Positions 1 through 9,200 of a stretch of 15,376 nucleotides of DNA are shown here, in pieces. The notes beneath the pieces are model-generated. The model saw nothing but the letters and a program-made list of their open reading frames with translations, was not told the DNA's origin and ran no database searches. Within the stretch, counting starts at the first letter, position 1. Each line of letters starts with the position of its first letter. The translations under genes and the position numbers were made by a program. The DNA is taken from NCBI GenBank assembly GCA_947177435.1, contig CAMWUM010000013.1, positions 1 through 15,376 on the forward strand, given 5' to 3'. Source of the stretch: an uncultured Muribaculaceae bacterium. GTDB lineage: Bacteria; Bacteroidota; Bacteroidia; Bacteroidales; Muribaculaceae.

Positions 1-1407
1 TCGAACAGCGTATTCTTTACCACTGGCGACCGCCGCATCGCTCCCACTGAAGACGATAAGTACATCCTCGTGCCCATCAGCGAAAAGGAGAATGTATACA
101 AATCGGTCAGTGAGCTTGACAACGGTAAAAAGCCCGTCGAAGTCTACGTAGAGCGTATTTCCGCCAAGGTTACCGTAACCCTTGGTAAGGATTGGGCCAC
201 CAGCTATAAGGTTTCTACCGAAGGCGAAGGAAGCAGCACCATCACTATTTTCAATAGCGCCGATGCTACGACCAAAACCATCAAAGTAAAGCCCGTAATC
301 CTCGGCGCAGACCTTAACGTACTGACCAACAAGGCTTCGCTCATCAAAAACATAACCTACTCTCCTTTTGAGAGTGGCTATGAGTACGGAAAAGCCCCTG
401 AGGGCCGCCCCAGCTACGAAAAATTCCTTTGGAACGATCCCCTCAACATGCGCTCTTACTGGGCTGAAACTCCTGTGCTGGTCGGAATGACATACCGCAG
501 CTTCAACAACGTCAAGGGCAAAAATATGGAGAAAGGCGAATTCAAGCCCTTCACCGCCTACATCAACCCCAACACTCAGGACTACACCCCTGGTAATGAG
601 GACAACTCGCTCAACACCAAGCTGATGGTAATCGCCCAGCTGAGAGGCGTAGAAGTTGATGCGAATGGCAATGAAATTGGTACTGACACGATCCTTGACC
701 TCGTAAGGTTTGGTGGTGAATATATGCTTAAAGATCAGGCCCTTGCCCACGCAGCAAATGTCATCAACGTGGCTGTGCGCAACATTGACTGGGAGAGCAA
801 GGAAAACTTGAGTGCCGCAGAAAAAATCATCCTCTCTACATACGTTAACAACTCATTTGTTCCCGGTCTCAGCGGAACGCTGCTCGAAATCAAGGCTAAC
901 AAGAAAAGTGATTACGATGTCTACACCGCTGTAATCAACTTTAAGGATGCTGAGAACTATGGCTACACACTCCAGAAAGATACCGTACTCAACGACTACG
1001 AAGACGAGGCTGTGCAGGCTATCATCAAGGATAAGAATCAGCTCGATGCTACCTTCGGTAAGGCTAAGTCCGTAATCGACGAAGTCATCAAAACGACTCT
1101 GGACGATCTCAACGAGAAAACAAACATCATCTATTGGGCTGAAGGCAAGACCTACTTCTACACCACCATCAAGCAGCAGGGCTTCATCGGCCTCACCGGC
1201 GCTGACGACAACTACCTCAATGGCGTAGTGCGCAACCACATCTACAACATTACCCTCGAGTCGTTCTACGGCCTCGGCACTCCCGTCATCGATCCGGGCA
1301 AACCCATCGATCCCGAGCGTCCCAAGGAAGAGAAGCCCAGCTACATCACGGCTAAGATCAACATCCTCCCCTGGCGCGTAGTAACCAACAGCGCAACGAT
1401 CCACTAA
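1..1407 (+). CDS. mfa1: Mfa1-family fimbria major subunit (5' truncated by window)
   Basis: This is the major structural subunit (fimbrillin) of a type V pilus; in this family the subunits are exported as lipoproteins, proteolytically matured and polymerised by donor-strand exchange outside the outer membrane. The frame is open from base 1, so the gene starts upstream; the GTG at 70 is an internal valine, not a start. 468 residues are visible. Near visible residue 49 is the fimbrillin motif VERISAKVTV, ending the N-terminal domain. The C-terminal domain carries GKTYFYTTI, then VVRNHIYNITL, YGLGTPVIDPGKPI and a final strand NILPWRVV, all typical of the Mfa1/FimA C-terminal domain. The signal peptide, lipobox and maturation site lie outside the window. 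It is followed by a probable attenuating terminator and then the anchor gene, the usual order for such loci. Family call is firm; mfa1 versus fimA naming is less certain. Confidence 0.93.
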   Translation, partial: SNSVFFTTGDRRIAPTEDDKYILVPISEKENVYKSVSELDNGKKPVEVYVERISAKVTVTLGKDWATSYKVSTEGEGSSTITIFNSADATTKTIKVKPVILGADLNVLTNKASLIKNITYSPFESGYEYGKAPEGRPSYEKFLWNDPLNMRSYWAETPVLVGMTYRSFNNVKGKNMEKGEFKPFTAYINPNTQDYTPGNEDNSLNTKLMVIAQLRGVEVDANGNEIGTDTILDLVRFGGEYMLKDQALAHAANVINVAVRNIDWESKENLSAAEKIILSTYVNNSFVPGLSGTLLEIKANKKSDYDVYTAVINFKDAENYGYTLQKDTVLNDYEDEAVQAIIKDKNQLDATFGKAKSVIDEVIKTTLDDLNEKTNIIYWAEGKTYFYTTIKQQGFIGLTGADDNYLNGVVRNHIYNITLESFYGLGTPVIDPGKPIDPERPKEEKPSYITAKINILPWRVVTNSATIH

Positions 1408-1432
1408 TCCTCTACCGATTAACCTCTCATAC

Positions 1433-1480
1433 ACGGGTCGGCCGACCCTTAAACGGCCGGCCGACCCGTTTCCCTTTTTT
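1433..1480 (+). terminator. Hairpin plus T-tract between major subunit and anchor genes
   Basis: Perfect 12-bp arms (1433-1444, acgggtcggccg; 1458-1469, cggccgacccgt) enclose a 13-nt loop and are followed by a T-rich tract (ttcccttttttccc). This fits an intrinsic terminator. Because the following genes belong to the same fimbrial locus, it probably acts as a partial terminator that keeps the shaft subunit more abundant than the anchor and accessory proteins; that role is inferred. Confidence 0.72.
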
Positions 1481-1545
1481 CCCACACCTCCCAAAATTCC
1501 CATCTCTCCCATACCTCCCACAACCCCTCTCACCCTCAACAACCT

Positions 1546-1560
1546 TCGGCCTTCGGCCGA
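1546..1560 (+). other. Small hairpin in the leader of the anchor gene
   Basis: Six-bp perfect arms (tcggcc / ggccga) around a 3-nt loop lie 63 nt before the anchor start codon. No T-run follows, so it is not a typical terminator. It could be a 3'-end-stabilising or leader structure. The rest of 1408-1623 is pyrimidine-rich (repeated ccc/tcc runs) and shows no recognisable TTTG/TAnnTTTG promoter. Confidence 0.35.
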
Positions 1561-1623
1561 CTCTCACCAAAACCGCAAACAATTTTTCCGACACTAACGG
1601 AACGAAATATAACAGACCGACTG

Positions 1624-2706
1624 ATGAAGCACTTCTTTTCTAACATACTCGCTCGCATAATCCCGGCGCTGGCCGCAATGGCGGCCCTGTCGGCCTGCGA
1701 CTCGCTGATCTACGACTACGAGGGCGAAGACTGCGACCCCGTGCATATCATACGCTTCGAGTACGATATGAACATGAAGTTCGCCGACGCCTTCCCGGCC
1801 GAAGTGCCGTCTGTAGACCTCTACGTCTTTGACAAGGCTGGCCATCTGGTCACCAGCGTCTCGCGCCACGTGAGCCGCGAGGAGGCCAAGGACTTCAGCA
1901 TCGAGCTCCGAGGCCTGGCCCCCGGCCACTACGACCTGCTGGCCTGGTGCGGTGTCAAGGACAGCGAGCACTTCCTGGTCAACCACGCCGGCGTCATCGA
2001 TCCCGCATACGAGCACCACACCTGCCGCATCAACAGCCTCGACGAGGGCGACGCCAACGGCCACATCCGCAAGGACGTGGGCCGACTCTTCCACGGCCGC
2101 CTCGATGACGTGGACATGACCGCCGACGAAGGCACCTACGTGCACACCGTCAGCCTCACCAAGGACACCAACGTGATCCGCGTGGTGCTCCAGCACCTCT
2201 CGGGCAAGCCGATGGACAAGGCCGACTACGACATCTTCATCACCGACCACAACGCTCTCTACGCCCACGACAACAGCCTGCTCCCCCACAAGGACATCAC
2301 CTACCACCCCTGGATCGTGAAGAGCGGCGAGGCGGCATTCGGCCCAGACTACGAGCCTATTCTCGACGACGAGCAGTCGCGAGCCCAAACCTCAGTCAGC
2401 GCCGTGGTGGCCGAGCTCACCGTGGGCCGCCTGATGGCCGACCGCAAGAAAGACGCGCTGCTCGTGGTCAACAACGCCAACGACGGCAGCAACATCGTTA
2501 CCCTCCCGCTCATCCAGTACCTGCTGATGGTCAAGGGCCACTACTACGGCGCCGACGGCCACACCCCCATGAGCGACCAGGAATACCTCGACCGCGAGGA
2601 CGACTACCCCATGACCTTCTTCCTCGACGAGCAAGACCACTGGCTCAAAACTGTAATCTACATCAACATCTGGCGCGTGGTCCTCAACGAATCCACCCTC
2701 CATTAA
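1624..2706 (+). CDS. mfa2: Mfa2/FimB-family fimbrial anchor lipoprotein
   Basis: A 360-residue protein, a normal length for the Mfa2/FimB anchor, which caps the base of the pilus, fixes it to the outer membrane and limits its length. It begins with a basic and hydrophobic signal peptide ending in the lipobox LSAC, with lipidated Cys25. Just after it comes the family signature IYDYEGEDC, then IIRFEYDMNMKFADAF and SVDLYVFDKAGHLV, the canonical first strands of this family. The C-terminus, INIWRVVLNESTLH, closely resembles the tail of the major subunit upstream. The ATG at 1624 is chosen because it gives the complete lipoprotein signal. It lies 217 nt after the shaft gene behind a probable attenuator, and 9 nt before the next gene, so it is likely co-transcribed with the downstream accessory genes. 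Confidence 0.93.
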   Translation: MKHFFSNILARIIPALAAMAALSACDSLIYDYEGEDCDPVHIIRFEYDMNMKFADAFPAEVPSVDLYVFDKAGHLVTSVSRHVSREEAKDFSIELRGLAPGHYDLLAWCGVKDSEHFLVNHAGVIDPAYEHHTCRINSLDEGDANGHIRKDVGRLFHGRLDDVDMTADEGTYVHTVSLTKDTNVIRVVLQHLSGKPMDKADYDIFITDHNALYAHDNSLLPHKDITYHPWIVKSGEAAFGPDYEPILDDEQSRAQTSVSAVVAELTVGRLMADRKKDALLVVNNANDGSNIVTLPLIQYLLMVKGHYYGADGHTPMSDQEYLDREDDYPMTFFLDEQDHWLKTVIYINIWRVVLNESTLH

Positions 2707-2715
2707 CCCCTGATA

Positions 2716-5700
2716 ATGACATTTTCCTTACTGAGACATATAACCCACCGACTGACAAGCCTTGCGGCTGTCGTTGCCATCATGGCGACGGCCCTGTGGT
2801 CGTGCAGCGACTTTGAGCCCTCGTCGGGCATCGGAGCCGACGGCGACGGCACGGTCGCATTCCGCGTGGTCACGCCCAAGTATGCAGGCAGCAACCGAGG
2901 GTCGAGGGCCACCTGGGGCGAAAAGTACGAGCAGGTGGGCGGCACCGAGTTTGAGACCGCGCTGCTCGACGGCCAGGTGCAGGTGATCATCACTGACAAC
3001 GACTGCAGCCAGCGGTACGCCATCACCGACCTCTACTGCAAGAAGGTGTATGACGAGACCCTCTTCCTGGTCTACGAATACGTCGGCCGCATCGAGGAGA
3101 AGGATCTCGACGCCATGCGCAAGGTCACCAACGGCAAATTCCACATCATCGCCAACGCCGGCGCAGACGCCGACCTTAAAGACGAGCTTGCATTCAAGCG
3201 CAGCGGCCAGGCCAGCGATTTTGAGTCCATCCCCATGTGGGGCGTCAAGACAGTAGACTTCTCAAATCTTACGCCCAACAACGCCCTCAACATCGGCGAC
3301 GTCACCCTGCTGCGCTCGATGGCCAAGGTGGTGATTGACCTTGACACCGATGCCACTGACAACTACATTACAAAAATCACCGACGTAACCATCTCCACCA
3401 CCAACGGCGAGGGATACGTCCTGCCCGCCGGCTGGAGAGAAATTGAAAACACCAATACGCTCGACCGCCACGCAGCCCGCGTGCCCGAGCAGACGCCTAC
3501 CGGAGCGAGGAACTTCAAGATGGACGATAAGAGCCACGTCGAGTTCTACCTGCCCGAAATCATCAACGGCGAGGGTAACGACGAGGTCACGCTCACCATC
3601 AATTACGAAACCGTCCTCGGCAATATGACCGGCAAGCTCTACTTCCGCCGCTACGCCGATGGCAACCCGGGAGACACCCCCCTCGACGTGCTGCGCAACT
3701 ACCTGTACCACTTCTATGTCAAGAAGCCCAACCACGAAGAGGTCACCGCCATTCTCGACGTTATCCCCTACAGCTCGGTCGTGCTCGACCCCGACTTCGG
3801 CCTGGAGCGCGACCCCATCAACGGCTGGATTTGCTTCCGCAATCCCCAGGGCTTCCTGATGTGCTACTACGACGAAATCAACAAGGTATTCTACGACTTT
3901 GACCGCCAGCGCATTACCTACAATGCGCGCGAGGACAAGCCCTCGTGGCTCGAGGTAATCGACGCCAAAGGCGACTTCAAATGGTACTTCGATGTCGAGA
4001 CCGGCAACATGTACGACAATAATGACAATGAGATGATCGGTCTTGACCGACACGAAGTCACCGGATGGCTTGTGCGCTACCTTACCGATGACGAAGGAAA
4101 TATCATAATCGATGAAGATGAAAAACCCATAGTCGACTACTACGTGGCTCCGCTGGCCAACAAGGTATACGACCGCAACCTCGCCGAGGTTGAGCTCGAG
4201 AGCCGCGAGGGCACCGGCAGTTACAAGCTGCTGCGCGACGGCGACGGCAACATCATCATCAAGTTCGACCCCCTTACCGGCGAAGTTTTGGACAACGACG
4301 GAAAAAAACCCACTTTTATCAGTTACGAAAATGGTGATAAAAACCGCATAATCATCAACCCCGGAGAATGGTACTGCCTCTACGACCGCACTGAGGGCAA
4401 ATTCTATAACTCCGCCGGTGCACCGATCAAGAACCCGTTTACCAATCCCAGCTGGCAGCAGTATCTGTACACCAACGGCTCGCTCATCTGCTATTACGAC
4501 CAGGAGACTGGCAAGTTCTACGACGTCGACCTCGATGAAATCACTTTCGAAATCCTCAAAACAAAGCCTTGGTTCAAGGTCGTGGACTCGCAGGACAATT
4601 TCTGCTGGTACCTCGACTACCAGACCGGAGCCATGTACGACGAGCAGGGCAGGGGCATGAACGTAGAGCGCGACCGCACCACCGGAAACGTCATCCGCCG
4701 TGGCTCGCAAGGCCACATTGCCTACTATGTCGACCCCGTGTCGCTGCTGGTGTATGACTCCGGCCAGAACCTCGTTCGTCTCGAGCACCGCAATGAACTG
4801 ACCAATGCTCTGAAAGTGCTCCACTTCAAGGGTGAAAACGGCAACACAACCACTGCTACGTATTTCTTCGACGCCGCCGCCGGCATCCTATACGGCAGCA
4901 AGCCGTCAAGCACTCACGAGACCGGTTTTACCGTCGACAGGGACAACGTAATCTACGACCGCCTGCACAAAGAGCAGGCGCAGTTTGACCGCGACGACAA
5001 GGGCCGCGTAATTATCCCCGACAACAACGGCAAACTCTTCCGCTATTACGACATAGACGAATCAAAGTTCTACACCCCGCGCGAGGTGCCGGTTTCCAAC
5101 TCGTTCTCGACCCAGGTGACCCCATATGACGACATCAAGAACGAAGCCGGCGTGTTCATCTGCTTCTACAACCAGTTCGAAGACAAGTTCTACGACGGTT
5201 ACATGCGCGAAATCACCCACGAGCAGCACCCCACCCAGCCCTGGTTCAAGGTCTGCGACCATAACGGTAACTTCAAGTGGTATGTCGACTTCCTGACCTT
5301 CAAGCTCTACAACGCTGACTGCTCAGAAATGACATCTCCCGCCCTTACACGCAGCTACAATGGCAGTAATATAAGAATCACCTCCGGCAAGCGTGACACA
5401 AAGACAGGACGCGTTGAGTTCATCCATTACCGCGGCCCGAGCGGCGTGGTAGGAACTTGGAGCTACTGGCTCGACCCCCTCTCGCTGGTAATGTACGACG
5501 GCTCGATGCGCGAAATCATCCTGCCCCGCAAGGAAAATAAAACCAATGCTTTGCAACGGTTCAAATACAATGGCACAGTACTGTATGATTTCGATGTCTT
5601 GACCTGCCAGTTCTACAAGGGCAACACAGCCGTGGAGTTAAAAAACACCTGCACAGATATTATCACTAACAAAAAAACCATTAATACCAATTCGACTACA

Positions 5701-6246
5701 TATAAAACGATCACAGGTTTTAACGATCTGTCGCCCGCAAATTATACTCTCCGCATTTCTGGTTATGTTGGTGATTCTGGGGACCTTGGCACTAACCAAT
5801 TCCGTTTACAGAGCAGTGCCACTTCTGGTATTGTAACCACTAAATCTGGTGGCACCCTCAAATCGGTTACTTTCGCACTTAAAAGCGGATGGGGAGCGAC
5901 CTCAACTGGCAAACTCGCTGTTTATGAAAAGAATAGTGCATTCACTGCTGTGTCTGATATGAACAGTCTTACTGCGACAAAAACAATTCAAAGGAATAAT
6001 CAAACACTTATAACCTATACGGCGACAGGCAACAATAAATTCGTCGGAGTCCGTTCGGCTGATGGCAACCACTATCCTGACTATATCAAAATAGAGTGGG
6101 AAGTCAATGATGCGCAATACTATGTATTGTCATTCTACGAATCGGATGGCACCACAACATCTATCAATTATAGGCCCTATAACCAAACTTGGCCCAATAC
6201 TAATAAGGATTTACTTAGTACGAATCCCTTCGTAAGACAGCAATGA
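2716..6246 (+). CDS. Large fimbrial accessory lipoprotein with 14 aromatic YD-type repeats
   Basis: A 1176-residue secreted lipoprotein with no specific family that I can name. The signal peptide ends at LWSC (Cys30), followed by acidic residues that suit surface export in Bacteroidetes. Residues ~45-350 resemble a fimbrillin N-terminal domain: SRAT at 63-66 (possible Arg-protease site), SIPMWGV, and LLRSMAKVVIDL. Residues ~379-975 are 14 repeat units in three super-repeats, with cores such as CYYDQETGKFYD and NFKWYVDFLTFKLYN. Residues ~976-1176 form a different module (QFRLQSS, SGIVTTKSGGTLKSVTF, KFVGVRSADGN, DYIKIEWE) resembling a beta-sandwich domain common in secreted Bacteroidetes proteins. 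Position in the operon suggests an accessory or tip adhesin, with the repeats as stalk or binding surface; this is inference. It starts 9 nt after the anchor stop and overlaps the next gene by 4 nt. Confidence 0.85.
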   Translation: MTFSLLRHITHRLTSLAAVVAIMATALWSCSDFEPSSGIGADGDGTVAFRVVTPKYAGSNRGSRATWGEKYEQVGGTEFETALLDGQVQVIITDNDCSQRYAITDLYCKKVYDETLFLVYEYVGRIEEKDLDAMRKVTNGKFHIIANAGADADLKDELAFKRSGQASDFESIPMWGVKTVDFSNLTPNNALNIGDVTLLRSMAKVVIDLDTDATDNYITKITDVTISTTNGEGYVLPAGWREIENTNTLDRHAARVPEQTPTGARNFKMDDKSHVEFYLPEIINGEGNDEVTLTINYETVLGNMTGKLYFRRYADGNPGDTPLDVLRNYLYHFYVKKPNHEEVTAILDVIPYSSVVLDPDFGLERDPINGWICFRNPQGFLMCYYDEINKVFYDFDRQRITYNAREDKPSWLEVIDAKGDFKWYFDVETGNMYDNNDNEMIGLDRHEVTGWLVRYLTDDEGNIIIDEDEKPIVDYYVAPLANKVYDRNLAEVELESREGTGSYKLLRDGDGNIIIKFDPLTGEVLDNDGKKPTFISYENGDKNRIIINPGEWYCLYDRTEGKFYNSAGAPIKNPFTNPSWQQYLYTNGSLICYYDQETGKFYDVDLDEITFEILKTKPWFKVVDSQDNFCWYLDYQTGAMYDEQGRGMNVERDRTTGNVIRRGSQGHIAYYVDPVSLLVYDSGQNLVRLEHRNELTNALKVLHFKGENGNTTTATYFFDAAAGILYGSKPSSTHETGFTVDRDNVIYDRLHKEQAQFDRDDKGRVIIPDNNGKLFRYYDIDESKFYTPREVPVSNSFSTQVTPYDDIKNEAGVFICFYNQFEDKFYDGYMREITHEQHPTQPWFKVCDHNGNFKWYVDFLTFKLYNADCSEMTSPALTRSYNGSNIRITSGKRDTKTGRVEFIHYRGPSGVVGTWSYWLDPLSLVMYDGSMREIILPRKENKTNALQRFKYNGTVLYDFDVLTCQFYKGNTAVELKNTCTDIITNKKTINTNSTTYKTITGFNDLSPANYTLRISGYVGDSGDLGTNQFRLQSSATSGIVTTKSGGTLKSVTFALKSGWGATSTGKLAVYEKNSAFTAVSDMNSLTATKTIQRNNQTLITYTATGNNKFVGVRSADGNHYPDYIKIEWEVNDAQYYVLSFYESDGTTTSINYRPYNQTWPNTNKDLLSTNPFVRQQ
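3850..5640 (+). repeat. Coding repeat array: 14 YD-type units in three super-repeats
   Basis: Encodes residues ~379-975 of the large accessory lipoprotein. Super-repeats begin near residues 379, 588 and 812 (periods ~209 and ~224) and hold 5, 5 and 4 units of about 35-55 residues. Each unit has a (W/Y)-Y/F-x-D core, a short turn often containing TG, and a closing (F/M/V)-Y-D/N. Equivalent positions match across super-repeats: first units end in (R/E)IT(Y/F/H), and the linkers before second units read PSWLEVIDAKGD, PWFKVVDSQDN and PWFKVCDHNGN. Super-repeats two and three are more alike than the first (they also share a TNAL linker). The third lacks its fifth unit, where the C-terminal module begins. 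Confidence 0.85.
5641..6246 (+). other. AT-richer C-terminal module of the accessory lipoprotein
   Basis: Base composition changes within the gene: the 60 bases at 5641-5700 are about 30% GC and those at 5701-5760 about 40%, against about 62% at 3901-3960 in the repeat region. The change coincides with the end of the YD repeats and the start of a different protein module, suggesting a separately acquired or exchanged domain. The frame stays open to the stop at 6246. Confidence 0.6.
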
Positions 6247-9200
6247 AGTCAATAATAAAATACATAACATTTGTGGCGCTGGCCTGCATCTTTGCGGCAT
6301 GCCAGGACGACTTCGACTTCCGCACTCCCGGGGATATACCCGAGGGCACGGCAACCGTCGTGGCCGAAGTCGATTTCATGCCTATGGCCGAGGCTCTGAG
6401 CGAGAAGGCTGAGAGCCGCGCGCAAACGACTATGGCGCCTCCGGGCAAAGGCCTGGACGAGATAAAAGACGTATGCCTCCTTTTCTATAGCACTGACGGC
6501 AAACTCAAGTACATACGCTCGAATGAGTCTAACAAAACTGAGGAGCATTTTCTTGGAGACGTCAAGGTAACAAAAGAAGACCGCACCGACGCCGACGCCG
6601 AAAACGGCATCACCGCCGAATCACAGACAAAGCACGCATCAATCAAGTTCGACATTCCCCTTGGCGAATACTACATCTATGCCGTTGCCAACCTCGGCAC
6701 GCGTGACGGAAATGACAATCCCGTCACAACTACTTACCAGGTGCTCACTGGCGAAGAGATGTACAAGCAAATCCAGACACGCGACGGCCTGAAGAGCATC
6801 AAGTGCGAGTGGGACGGGTCTAACTATCGCAACAACCGCGAGATGATCGGGTACTTCACCGACCCCAACGCCACGTCGGAGTCAGCCGCTTCGCGCGCTC
6901 GCTCGTCAGAAAAGATGCAGTCCGAGCCCCTGATCCGCATTGTCACCGAAAATGTGACCATCCACTCGTGGCTCAAGCGCGTAGCCTCTAAGGTTACCGT
7001 CGAATTTGACGCCTCCAACCTCCGCGACCACGTAAGCATCTACATCCACAAGGCCACCATCCATCATATTCCTAAGGGAGCCATGCTCGGTAAGGAAAGC
7101 ACGGTGACGAAAGAGGAGGAGTACACCTCAAGCGTACACCGCCTGGTGTATGGCTTAGGCGACGACCCGAAAAAGGACCACAAGAACTGGCCCTGCCTCA
7201 CCCGCAATAATCCTACGATTACAAGTGTGGCGGATGGCGCCACTCTCCCCAGCCACGATGAGAATGCCTTCGCCTTATATTTCTACGAAAACCTCCAGGG
7301 CAACTACGCCAGCGATCCTCAAAAGGAAAAATACGACAAGCGCCAACATCCGTCTGTCTCTACATCGGTAAAAGATAAGGAAGACCTTAAGGACCTCATC
7401 GAATATGGCACTTACATCGAGGTTGAGGGCTACTATGTGGCCAACTCATCGGAAAACCAGTCAGAGGGCCCCATCAAGTACCGCTTCATGCTGGGCCAGG
7501 ACACCCAATTTGACTACAACGCAACCCGCAACTGCCACTACAAGCTGACAATGCACTTCCGAGGCAACGCCAACGACGTGGACTGGCACATTGAATACGA
7601 TGAGGATGTGCCCTCAATCTTCTCGCCTGACCTTTACTACATCTCGTACCTCTACAACCGCGAGATGTCGATGCCCCTGCGCGTCAACCAAGGCAAAGAC
7701 TATAAGCTCACAAACCTCTCGGCTGAAATCATCTGCAACCACTGGGCGCCGGACGACCCCTACAAGGTTATCCGCAAGCAGTATCCCACTGATACTGACT
7801 ATGAGTTTACCTGGAATACCACGTATTACGACACCCAGCGCATTGACAGCTGGCCACAGGAGTCTAACGAGTACATCAACCCTGACGTAGACCCGGTTGA
7901 TTACAACAAGGATATCTGGCACGGATTCCTTTCGCTCAGAAAGCCCACCACTCAGTCCATCCTCGATTTGGTCAACGCTACTAATTATCAAGGCCAGTTG
8001 GAAAAATACTGGAAAGACAACGAAATCGGCTCACGCTCATATACTGTGCCGACTTCTGCGGGCACTTATACCTACGACAGCGACCAATACACCGTGGAGC
8101 ATAGCGACTCGACATACATATTCAATCTGCCATTCTACACCCGCGAACGCCAGCTGTCGCAGTGGCTGGCCTATACCGCCAATAATCCTTACTCCTACCC
8201 GCGCAAGGCTGTGGTGCGCATTACGGCCACTTTCACAAAGAACAATGGTGAAATCGTCACCCGCAGCAAGCGCGTGACCATACAACAGGTGGAGCGCATC
8301 CAAAATCCTGTGGGCATTTACCGCGCCGCAGACAACGATAGGCCTTTTGATGTCTACCTGATGCGCAGCGACCCTGAGAACCTCGACCGATTCCAGGAGA
8401 TTATCTCCGACGGCCCATGGCGCGCCGAAATCGTGGGCGACGCCGCCAGCTGGGTACTCCTCAACAACGGCACCAAGACCATCTACGGAGGCTCGGGCAC
8501 CCCGATACGATTCCGCGTAAAGCCTTCAAGCACGATTGACTCTACCCGCGTGCGTAATGCCGCCATCCGCGTGTACTACAACAACTTTACATGTGTCCAC
8601 CTCATCTTGCTGCGTCAGGGCTATGCCCCGGTCACCATTCCCGGCGATACGCGCAACACCAAATGGGTGACTTACAACCTGTACAAGAAAGATGAATTTA
8701 TGAAATCACCCATTGGCACGGGTTCTTATTTCCGATACGGCAACCTTGACCAGCCTATTAAAGAGTCAAATAATAGGACCTACGGCCTCGGTGTGAATGT
8801 TAACGATACTCCCCTCGAAATCGCAGGAAGCACCACTAAAGTTGCCTGGAAAGACATAAAAGCTGAAAGCGCTCCTACTATAAACAAAGACTACTTCGGC
8901 AACATAAAGGTGGACGGCCATACATATAGGGTGGCCGCTTACGAAGACTACAAGTACCTGGCTGAGCATACAGAGAAGGTTTACGGCGTTGTTTATGCTG
9001 ACGGCGCTTATGAAACCGCCACAACCACCGATGCGGCGTATCGCCTTCTTGACGAAAACAACACCAGCGCTACCTCCACACAAGGCATGCGCGGCGTGGT
9101 ATGTTATAATTGGAACACCGCTACAGGCAAAGGCGGTTTCGAGCAGGTCTTCTTCCCAATTTCCGCCTCCGGATACGGGCGCCGCAAACAGTGGATTATG

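Noticed and set aside
70..72. GTG as start of the first gene
   Set aside because: The frame is open to base 1 and the upstream residues fit the protein; a fimbrial subunit needs a signal peptide that is absent here, so the gene simply begins before the window.
3262..4824. Long open frame (520 codons) on the - strand inside the repeat lipoprotein
   Set aside because: It is antisense to a gene with clear domains and repeats. Its Val/Asp-rich composition is what reverse-reading GC-rich Asp/Tyr/Asn codons gives, and it has no promoter or recognisable motif. Similar antisense frames at 853-1542, 1594-2388, 11138-11953 and 8766-9410 were dropped for the same reason.
3850..5640. CRISPR or DNA-level tandem repeat
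   Set aside because: The repetition is at protein level with diverged codons and variable unit length; there are no constant DNA repeats with spacers.
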